Source of the DNA: Actinobacteria bacterium ATB1
GTDB lineage: Bacteria; Actinomycetota; Acidimicrobiia; UBA2766
Direction of reading: 5' to 3'
DNA length: 10,738 bases
Assembly (NCBI GenBank): GCA_021404985.1
Contig: QWHP01000054.1
Span: 1 to 10,738, forward strand
A model generated the notes under the pieces. It was not told the DNA's origin, ran no database searches, and was given only the letters and a program-made list of their open reading frames with translations. This document shows positions 5,211-10,738 of this stretch, one piece after another (positions within the stretch are counted from its first letter, which is position 1; each line of letters starts with the position of its first letter). A program made the position numbers and the translations under genes.

Positions 5211-7196
5211 TCAGGCGTCGCCGGTCACCAGTCGGCGCAGCGGCGCCACGACGGCGAGCTGCAGCTCGGCACACGGTGCGGATGCCGCATCGAGGATCTC
5301 GCCGGTGCCGTCGGGCACCCGGCCCTTAACCCAGCCCTCCAACACGGTGGCGAGGCGCTCCAGGTCCTCCGCCAAGGGCAGCAGCTCACGAACAAGCGCC
5401 AAGCTTCCTCCCCTGGACCGGATCGTCTCGGCAGCAGCGTGCCATCTCGCCGCGAGCAGCCCGGCGTGCCCCGGATCCCGTCTGATTAGCCGTGCCGCGC
5501 GGCTGTCGGGCGGTGTGCAGTCGACCAGACGGTTCAGAGGCGTGTCCGCCGTATAGGAGACCCGGGGCGGGTTCCTGTCCGCCGGCTGCGTGAACGTGTC
5601 GGCGCCGAGCTCGGACGGCAGGAGACGGCCGTAGAAGCGGATCGGTTCGCACGCATCGGAAAGGACACGCAGAGCGGAGACGAGCTCGTGGTCCCCATCG
5701 GAGATGCGTGCGAGCATCGCGTCCCTGTCGGCCTCCGGGTCGATGCCCACGAGGCGGAGCCGCGCGCCGAAGCGGTCGAGACGGTCCTCCAAAGTCTCAG
5801 ACGCAGTGCCTGCCCCCGACCACAGCGCCTCGGCGAACGCGCCAAGCCGCGGCCAGAGCCGGATCGCGAGGTTCTCGGCAGTCACGTGCTCGGACCACAT
5901 GCAGGCCTCGCCGCCGAAGAGGAGCTCCTGCGCCGCATCCGGCAGGGGCTCGGCGGAGGCGACGTCACCGAACAGCGCCTGCCATCCGGCGACGAGGTGG
6001 ACGACAGGTGCAGTACCCGGGTCCTCACGCACGAAAGCGTTCGCGGCAGCCATCTCGTCGGGCGTGGCGCGGGGTTCGTAAACGTGAAGCAGCCGGGCGG
6101 GGTACATGTGGTCCAGGTACCAGGGATGCGAGAGCACGACCCGCCTGCCCTCACGCGCGGCCTGCCACATCGACATCGGACTGCGCCACGACTGGATCGC
6201 GCTGCTCTCGGGAAGGTCCGGGTGCAGGATCTCGTCCCATCCGATCATGCGGCGTCCGCATCCGTCCAGGATCGAGGCGATCCGCCTGTTGAACGACGCC
6301 TGCAGGGCCTCCCGATCGCCGGCCCAGGCGTCCGAGCTCACCTCGTCCCCGCCGACGTGGACGAAGGCATCCGGGAAGACGCCGGCGATCTCGCGTACGA
6401 GATCCGCCACGACCTCGAACGTGCGGTCCGCCTCGGGGTCGAGGGCGCACTCCGCGATCCCGAACCGGCGCCGCGGCTCGGGGGCCTCCCCGCTCGGCCC
6501 CAATTCGGGCATCGCCACCAGCCAGCTCGTCGTGTGCCCCGGCATGTCGAGCTCCGGGACGACCCGGATGCCTGACGCGGACGCGTGGTCTACGAGCTCG
6601 CGCAGGTCGTCCTGGCTGTACCACAGGCCGTCCGGGTTGGCGGAGTGCAGCGCCGGATGCGTGACGCTCTCGAACCGGAACGCCTGGTCGTCCGTGAGGT
6701 GCAGATGGAGGACGTTGAGTTTGGCCATCGCCATCCCGTCGAGCGTCCGGTGGACGAGAGGCAGCGGCATCGGGTGGCGGACGACGTCGAGGAGGAGCCC
6801 CCGCCACGCGTACCTGGGGGCATCCTCGATCCGGCACGCTGGGACCGCCCAACCGTCGGAGTCCTGGCCAGCGAGCTGGAGGAACGTCTGGGTTCCGCGC
6901 AACACGCCGTACACGGTGCCGCCGTGGATGCGGGCGGACACCGCCGAGACGTCGAGGGTGTAGCTCTCGTCCATTCCCGGCGGAGGATGGACAGGGCTCT
7001 CGCGGTCGCACGAGAGCACGACCTCCACGGACGCCGTGGGGTCCCCCGTGATCCTGCGCAGCCCCTCGAGAAGGACGGAGCCCACGCGCCGGAGCCTGGC
7101 CTGCTCGGGACCCTCGTACCTCACGTCGCCCCGGCCTACCTGCAGGCTGCCCTCCGCAGGCACGCACCGGGACGGTTGCGGGATCAGCTGTCGCAT
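5211..7196 (-). CDS. GH20 beta-N-acetylhexosaminidase
   Basis: The 661-residue protein is a family 20 glycoside hydrolase. Residues 1-125 form the usual alpha/beta GH20b-like domain before the barrel. The TIM barrel starts at YAWRGLLLDVVRH (129-141), where R132 would bind the sugar, and continues with KLNVLHLHLTDDQAFRFES (159-177) and VVPELDMPGHTTSW (212-225). FVHVGGDEVSSDAW (278-291) carries the catalytic D284-E285 pair, and IGWDEIL and FGGEACMWSEHV line the pocket. It should release terminal GlcNAc or GalNAc by substrate-assisted catalysis. No signal peptide or lipobox is seen, so it probably acts in the cytoplasm on imported oligosaccharides or recycled wall fragments. A C-terminal region of about 170 residues after the barrel is not recognised. 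ATG at 7196 is fixed by GGAGG 5 bp upstream (7202-7206); the open frame reaching 7484 is antisense to the next gene. Confidence 0.93.
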   Translation of the reverse strand: MRQLIPQPSRCVPAEGSLQVGRGDVRYEGPEQARLRRVGSVLLEGLRRITGDPTASVEVVLSCDRESPVHPPPGMDESYTLDVSAVSARIHGGTVYGVLRGTQTFLQLAGQDSDGWAVPACRIEDAPRYAWRGLLLDVVRHPMPLPLVHRTLDGMAMAKLNVLHLHLTDDQAFRFESVTHPALHSANPDGLWYSQDDLRELVDHASASGIRVVPELDMPGHTTSWLVAMPELGPSGEAPEPRRRFGIAECALDPEADRTFEVVADLVREIAGVFPDAFVHVGGDEVSSDAWAGDREALQASFNRRIASILDGCGRRMIGWDEILHPDLPESSAIQSWRSPMSMWQAAREGRRVVLSHPWYLDHMYPARLLHVYEPRATPDEMAAANAFVREDPGTAPVVHLVAGWQALFGDVASAEPLPDAAQELLFGGEACMWSEHVTAENLAIRLWPRLGAFAEALWSGAGTASETLEDRLDRFGARLRLVGIDPEADRDAMLARISDGDHELVSALRVLSDACEPIRFYGRLLPSELGADTFTQPADRNPPRVSYTADTPLNRLVDCTPPDSRAARLIRRDPGHAGLLAARWHAAAETIRSRGGSLALVRELLPLAEDLERLATVLEGWVKGRVPDGTGEILDAASAPCAELQLAVVAPLRRLVTGDA

Positions 7197-7272
7197 GCTC
7201 GCCTCCGTGCGCGAGACTGCCAGGACGATCCACCGCTCGTACAGGGGGAGACAGGTGGGGACGCCCGACGAC
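7197..7272. promoter_or_regulatory. Divergent intergenic region between the hexosaminidase and phosphotransferase genes
   Basis: These 76 bp hold the start signals for both directions. On the minus side there is GGAGG (7202-7206) for the hexosaminidase, inside a small inverted repeat CTCGC-n8-GCGAG (7198-7215). On the plus side GGGGGAG (7244-7250) lies shortly before GTG 7255, and AGGTGGGG (7253-7260) lies 12 bp before ATG 7273. Convincing -10 and -35 boxes were not found on either strand. Shared control of the two transcripts is possible but not shown. Confidence 0.4.
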
Positions 7273-8358
7273 ATGACGACACTCGACAAGGAAGCCCTTG
7301 GGGACGTCGACCCGGAGCGGTACCGGGAACGCCTCGAGGGCTGGCTCGGCGAGAGGCTCGGAACCCGGGACGTCGAGCTCGGGCCGCTCTCGTCGCCGGG
7401 TGAGAGCGGCTTCTCCAGCGAGACGATGATCCTTGACGTCACCTGGACCGACGGGGATACGCGGGCCTCCGACCGTCTCGTCACCCGGGGACGGCCGGCG
7501 GGCCATCCCGTCTTCCCCGACTACGACCTCGCCATGCAGGCCGCCGTGATCCGGGCCGCGGGCGCAGCCGGCGTGCCGGTGCCCGAAGTCATGTGGTGGG
7601 AGCCCGACGAGTCCGTGATCGGTACCCCGTTCTACGTCATGCGCCACGTCGAGGGCGTGGTCCCGACGGACAACCCGCCCTACACGACGACGGGGTTCCT
7701 CTTCGACGCAACTCCCGACGAGCAGCGCCACGCCTACGAATCAGTCCTCGCCGCCCTCTCCGCCGTCCACGGCGTCGACATCGAGACGGTTCGCGGCCAC
7801 GTGGACCGGCCCGAGTTCGGCCCGGCCGGGCTCGGACAGCAGATCGCCAGATGGGAGCGCTTCTTCGAGTGGGCGTCACAGGACCGGCCGCAGCCCACGT
7901 GCGACGCCGCGTTCGAGATCCTGCGGTCGAGCTGCCCCGAGACCCACGCACGCGACGTGCTCTGCTGGGGCGACGCCCGCCTCGGCAACGTGATCATGCG
8001 CGACTTCGAGGTCGTCGGCGTGCTCGACTGGGAGATGGCCCACATCGGACCCCGTGAGAGCGACGTCGCCTGGTGCCTCTACTTCAACCGCTTCTTCAGC
8101 GACGCCCTCGGCGTCCCCGACCTTCCCGGCTTCCCAGGAACGGACGAGGGTGTCGCCCTCTACGAGGAGCTGTCGGGTACGGAGCTGCGTGACATGGACT
8201 GGTGGACGGCGTGGTCGTGCCTGCGCTTCTGCGGGACGATCATCCGGGTCTGCCAGCGAATGGCTCTCGCCGGCGTCGAGATCCCCGGCTTTACCGAGAC
8301 CGACAACTTCGCGACCCGCCACCTCGCAGAGCTCCTCGACCTGCCTGCGCCCGAGTAG
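7273..8358 (+). CDS. APH-fold phosphotransferase (ACAD10/11-type kinase family)
   Basis: The 361-residue product belongs to the aminoglycoside-phosphotransferase/choline-kinase fold, in the branch related to the kinase domains of ACAD10/11. Evidence in order: SGFSSETMILDVTW (45-58) is the nucleotide-binding loop region, and PAGHPVFPDYDLAMQA (75-90) is typical of this branch. FYVMRHVEGVVP (120-131) is the hinge. LCWGDARLGNVIM (230-242) has the catalytic D234 and metal-binding N239, and GVLDWEMAHIG has D252. The usual His before GD is Trp here. Loss of this His is odd, but the Asp residues remain. Human ACAD10/11 kinase domains phosphorylate 4-hydroxyacyl-CoAs, so a hydroxyacyl substrate is plausible. 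Antibiotic phosphorylation is less likely. An in-frame GTG at 7255 with GGGGGAG just upstream is an equally possible start (6 extra residues). It converges on the etf gene run. Confidence 0.85.
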   Translation: MTTLDKEALGDVDPERYRERLEGWLGERLGTRDVELGPLSSPGESGFSSETMILDVTWTDGDTRASDRLVTRGRPAGHPVFPDYDLAMQAAVIRAAGAAGVPVPEVMWWEPDESVIGTPFYVMRHVEGVVPTDNPPYTTTGFLFDATPDEQRHAYESVLAALSAVHGVDIETVRGHVDRPEFGPAGLGQQIARWERFFEWASQDRPQPTCDAAFEILRSSCPETHARDVLCWGDARLGNVIMRDFEVVGVLDWEMAHIGPRESDVAWCLYFNRFFSDALGVPDLPGFPGTDEGVALYEELSGTELRDMDWWTAWSCLRFCGTIIRVCQRMALAGVEIPGFTETDNFATRHLAELLDLPAPE

Positions 8359-8361
8359 GCC

Positions 8362-8378
8362 GAGCGCGACGGTCGCTC
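8362..8378. terminator. Weak stem-loop between convergent genes
   Basis: GAGCG-n7-CGCTC forms a 5-bp GC-rich stem between the stop of the phosphotransferase gene (8358) and the stop of the DUF7064-like gene (8377-8379). It sits where a two-way terminator would be expected in an 18-bp convergent gap. There is no T-run on either side and the stem is short, so the assignment is tentative. Confidence 0.25.
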
Positions 8379-9360
8379 ACCTCATATGGGTTTCGAGCCA
8401 GCCGCAGAACGGCTCGCCGCCGCCGGCAGGGGTGAGCCGGATCAGGTGACGCCTGTAGTCGGTCTGGTGCGGCGGCACCTGGGTGTGCGCGAGGTCGATC
8501 GTGTGCGCGGATATCGCCTCGAAGGAGGCGGTGAAGAGCCGGCCTTCGCCCGATCCCACCGAGAGACGGCCCGATGCCGCGCCGGAGTCCAGTCGGGAGG
8601 AGTCGAGGGTGACGTCGAGGGACACGGCCGCGAGGTCGTGCGACACGCCACCCTCGAGGAAGTATCCGACGTGGATGGGATCGAGGTCGCCGATGCGGAC
8701 CTCGACGCACTGGAGGCTGCGGTCCCCGGCGTTGGCCGCGACGAAGGTCCACTCCATGTCCCACACGCGGGGGCCCCACGAGTGGTCGCGTTCGCCGTTG
8801 CCCGTCAGTTCGACCTCGCTCGCGCCGGACCGCTGGTGGCCAGAAACGCGGATCGGCTGCTCGAAGCGTCGCGCGTCGTAGTGGTCCGAGCTGTGTCCCT
8901 CGCCGCTGTGCTGTCCCGTCGAGTGTGGCGCCCCGGTTCCAGTGACCTCGAGCTCGACACCCACCGGCACGGTCCGGCCGCTGTCGGGGCCCGAGATCAC
9001 CCGGCCGAAGGTCTCGACGCGCAGCTCGCCACGGCGGAGAGGCGCGTGAGGGAACCACTCGAAAGACAGACCCTCGGAGTCGAGCGCGAGGGCCGGACGC
9101 CGGAGGAGTGAGAAGGGAAGGCGTGGCTCCTCGACGGCCGTCCACGCGCCGTCCTGCCAGAGGAAGAGCCAGAGCCAGAGCCGATCCTGCCCGGGGAAGG
9201 TGCCGAGCCTGCAATGGCCCGCCACCGAACCGTCCTCGTCGTACCAGTCCCAGAACCACGACTCGTTCCACCAGCGCTCTGCCGGGTCGTAGCGATGGAA
9301 TCCCTCGTCCTCCGGGCGGATCCCGAAGCGGGTCAGCTCGGCGTCGTCGATCTCCGTCAA
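8377..9360 (-). CDS. DUF7064-like (AttH/hydroxyneurosporene-synthase fold) protein
   Basis: The 327-residue protein shows two blocks I associate with the DUF7064/7065 families of actinobacteria. An N-terminal block runs GIRPEDEGFHRYDP, then WWNESWFWDWYDEDG and GHCRLGTFPG (13-57). A central block GERDHSWGPRVW (189-200) is normally written GxRDHSWGxRDW. The family has a lipocalin-like double-barrel fold related to carotenoid hydratases, so it may bind or change a hydrophobic molecule; its reaction is unknown. It is soluble, with no signal peptide. TTG at 9360 is chosen because GAGGAGG (9368-9374) lies 7 bp upstream. A second TTG at 9399, overlapping the etfB stop, would add 13 residues. The start is 35 bp after etfB, so it is probably the third gene of the etf transcript. 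Confidence 0.75.
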   Translation of the reverse strand: MTEIDDAELTRFGIRPEDEGFHRYDPAERWWNESWFWDWYDEDGSVAGHCRLGTFPGQDRLWLWLFLWQDGAWTAVEEPRLPFSLLRRPALALDSEGLSFEWFPHAPLRRGELRVETFGRVISGPDSGRTVPVGVELEVTGTGAPHSTGQHSGEGHSSDHYDARRFEQPIRVSGHQRSGASEVELTGNGERDHSWGPRVWDMEWTFVAANAGDRSLQCVEVRIGDLDPIHVGYFLEGGVSHDLAAVSLDVTLDSSRLDSGAASGRLSVGSGEGRLFTASFEAISAHTIDLAHTQVPPHQTDYRRHLIRLTPAGGGEPFCGWLETHMR

Positions 9361-9367
9361 GTGCGGT

Positions 9368-9374
9368 CCTCCTC
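9368..9374 (-). promoter_or_regulatory. Ribosome binding site fixing a TTG start
   Basis: GAGGAGG on the minus strand lies 7 bp before TTG 9360-9358. This near-perfect anti-16S match is the reason for choosing the TTG over the longer frame from 9399. It also shows that the DUF7064-like gene can be translated on its own and not only by coupling to etfB. Confidence 0.7.
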
Positions 9375-9395
9375 GGTCCCCTTCGGTTCGGAGGA

Positions 9396-10181
9396 TCAAC
9401 GTAGCCGCTTCGCGAGGAGGGTTCCTGCGAGCCTGCCGGTCTCGGCTTCGATCATCTCGCAGTGCCTCTCGATGCGGGGCCTGTCGAGGGCCACCAGATA
9501 CGGGCCGCCGGCAGGTTCGACATCGGCGCCCTCGACGACCCGGATCGGCTTCCTCTTCGCCGCGCTGATCCCGCGGAAGTCCACCGGTTCCAGGTCGCCG
9601 ATCTCGCTGCTCACCGTGACGAGTGCGGGGAGTGCCACGCGCTCGGTCAGGACGCCGTCGTCGGTGAGCCGGTCGACGGCGACAGTCCCTCCCGGCGACA
9701 CCCGGATCCCGACGGCGAAAGCGACCAGCGGGATGCCGAGGAGACCTGCGAGCAGGGGGCCGGCGACACCAGCGTTCGTGTCCGCTGCCTCGCGGCCTGC
9801 GAGGATGAGATCGAAGTCCCCTGCCTCTCGCACCAGTGCCCCGAGCCGGGCGGCCGTGGACGAGCTGTCCACCCAGCCAGCCGTGGGTTCGGGGACGCGG
9901 AGTGCGATCACACCGTCAGCTCCTGCCGCGAGGGCCTTGAGCATCAGGGGCTTGGAAGGCCGCGGCGTCACAGTGAGGACGACGATCTCGACTGCCTCGT
10001 CACCGAGCTCGGCGGCCTCGCTCTTGAGCCCGAGCGCGGCCGAGAGGGCGTTCGTGTCGTAGGGGTTGAGGACCTCCGGGGTGCCTGCCGCGGACACCCG
10101 CAAGGAACCGGGGTCGATCTTGAGCAGCTCTGCCGGGGCCTCCGGGTCGAGAACCTGCTTCATGCAGACGAGGATCCTCAT
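9396..10181 (-). CDS. etfB: Electron transfer flavoprotein beta subunit
   Basis: The 261-residue product matches EtfB/FixA in length and layout. RILVCMKQVLDPEA (2-15) is the N-terminal strand and loop. VLNPYDTNALSAAL (38-51) is the block that contacts the dehydrogenase side. LKALAAGADGVIAL, then DLILAGREAADTNAGVAGPL (124-143) and LLGIPLVAFAVGI line the AMP or nucleotide site. LPALVTVSSEIGDLEPVDF, then AAKRKPIRV, end the domain. With EtfA it passes electrons from acyl-CoA-type dehydrogenases to ETF-quinone oxidoreductase or another acceptor. ATG at 10181 has GGGAGG 7 bp upstream (10189-10194) and overlaps the etfA stop as ATGA. Whether it is of the bifurcating type cannot be decided from what is visible. 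Confidence 0.92.
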   Translation of the reverse strand: MRILVCMKQVLDPEAPAELLKIDPGSLRVSAAGTPEVLNPYDTNALSAALGLKSEAAELGDEAVEIVVLTVTPRPSKPLMLKALAAGADGVIALRVPEPTAGWVDSSSTAARLGALVREAGDFDLILAGREAADTNAGVAGPLLAGLLGIPLVAFAVGIRVSPGGTVAVDRLTDDGVLTERVALPALVTVSSEIGDLEPVDFRGISAAKRKPIRVVEGADVEPAGGPYLVALDRPRIERHCEMIEAETGRLAGTLLAKRLR

Positions 10182-10738
10182 GCCGTCGCCTCCCGCCGGT
10201 CCGGTCCGGTGTCGAGGCCGTCGAGGATCCCGTCGACGACCTCGGCCCAGTCCCCGACGACACCGATGTGGGCGTAGCGGAAGATCGGCGCTTCGGGATC
10301 CTTGTTGATCGCGACGATGCACCCGGCCCTGTGCATCCCGGCGAGGTGCTGCACGGATCCCGAGATCCCGATCGCGACGTAGAGGTCGGGTCTGACGCGT
10401 GTTCCCGTGATGCCAACCTGGTGGTTGGAGGGGACCCAACCCGAGTCACACGGCGGCCGGGAGGCGGCCAGGGCGGCGTCGAGGGAATCGGCGAGCTCAC
10501 GCAGACGTTCGAAGCCCTCGGGTCCGCCGATGCCCCGGCCCCCGGCGACGACCCGTTCGGCGGAGGCGAGCTGGCGGCCGACTGAGGGCTTGGGGGGGCG
10601 GTCGGTTTCGAGCGTGACGACGAACGGTCCGGAGTCGATCCGGAACGTTCCGACCAGGGCGCCGCCGTGAAGGCGGCGCTTGAAGGTCCATCCGCTCTCC
10701 AGAGGTTCGAGGTCGAAGCATCCTGTCGCGACCGGCCA
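10178..10738 (-). CDS. etfA: Electron transfer flavoprotein alpha subunit, C-terminal part
   Basis: The last 186 codons of etfA are present; about 130 N-terminal residues of a typical 320-residue protein lie beyond the right edge. The FAD-binding domain is clear. ERVVAGGRGIGGPEGFERLR (61-80 of the fragment) opens it. GWVPSNHQVGITG (100-112) follows, and LYVAIGISGSVQHLAGM (119-135) matches the EtfA signature. AINKDPEAPIFRYAHIGVVG (143-162) ends the flavin site. In most EtfA proteins the position after QVG is Gln; here it is Ile. The gene precedes etfB with a 4-base overlap, so the subunits are made in equal amounts. The order etfA then etfB is the reverse of the common one. Confidence 0.93.
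   Translation of the reverse strand, partial: WPVATGCFDLEPLESGWTFKRRLHGGALVGTFRIDSGPFVVTLETDRPPKPSVGRQLASAERVVAGGRGIGGPEGFERLRELADSLDAALAASRPPCDSGWVPSNHQVGITGTRVRPDLYVAIGISGSVQHLAGMHRAGCIVAINKDPEAPIFRYAHIGVVGDWAEVVDGILDGLDTGPDRREATA

Noticed and set aside
7036..7272. N-terminal extension of the phosphotransferase frame
   Set aside because: It overlaps the start of the hexosaminidase gene on the other strand. ATG 7273 or GTG 7255 give family-like N-termini and have ribosome-binding-site support.
7273..8358. Antibiotic-resistance aminoglycoside phosphotransferase
   Set aside because: The fold is shared, but the PAGHPVFPDYDL block and the etf/DUF7064 context point to the ACAD10/11-type metabolic kinase branch.

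Overview
This is a GC-rich window whose genes use GTG and TTG starts alongside ATG. Its gene content (VapBC-type toxin-antitoxin pairs, a DUF7064-like protein and an ACAD10/11-type phosphotransferase) points to an actinomycetote, perhaps a mycobacterium-like or acidimicrobial lineage. That placement is inferred from protein families and composition, not from a marker gene.

The left third (1-3.25 kb) is an accessory island. It opens with the cut-off remains of an IS256/Mutator-family transposase on the minus strand (1-200). A plus-strand Phd-like antitoxin/PIN toxin pair follows (538-1217). Next come minus-strand remnants of an antitoxin plus a nucleotidyltransferase toxin (1193-1634), then a reverse-order pair of a DUF3368-like PIN toxin and a fused RHH/UPF0175-like antitoxin (1647-2446), then a textbook vapBC pair (2642-3253). 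That makes three apparently intact PIN modules of different subfamilies plus one decayed module in about 2.7 kb. Each intact module has its own small inverted repeat next to its first gene, which is a good candidate autoregulatory operator.

The middle (3.45-7.2 kb) is a minus-strand three-gene set, transcribed right to left: a cytoplasmic-looking GH20 beta-N-acetylhexosaminidase, an epoxide-hydrolase-like alpha/beta hydrolase, and a class I SAM-dependent methyltransferase. The first two genes are 15 bp apart and the third follows after 77 bp, so co-transcription is likely. No shared pathway is obvious.

The right part (7.25-10.74 kb) has a plus-strand APH-fold phosphotransferase that diverges from the hexosaminidase across about 76 bp. 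It converges with a minus-strand run of etfA (cut by the window edge), etfB and a DUF7064-like gene. etfA and etfB overlap by 4 bp and are in etfA-then-etfB order, the reverse of the common etfB-etfA arrangement. An electron-transfer flavoprotein carries electrons from acyl-CoA-type dehydrogenases, and the phosphotransferase belongs to the family fused to acyl-CoA dehydrogenases in ACAD10/11. The likely theme is therefore acyl-CoA or hydroxy-acid catabolism, with the DUF7064-like protein acting on or binding a hydrophobic intermediate. That theme is inference.

No rRNA, tRNA, CRISPR array, prophage or replication origin is visible.
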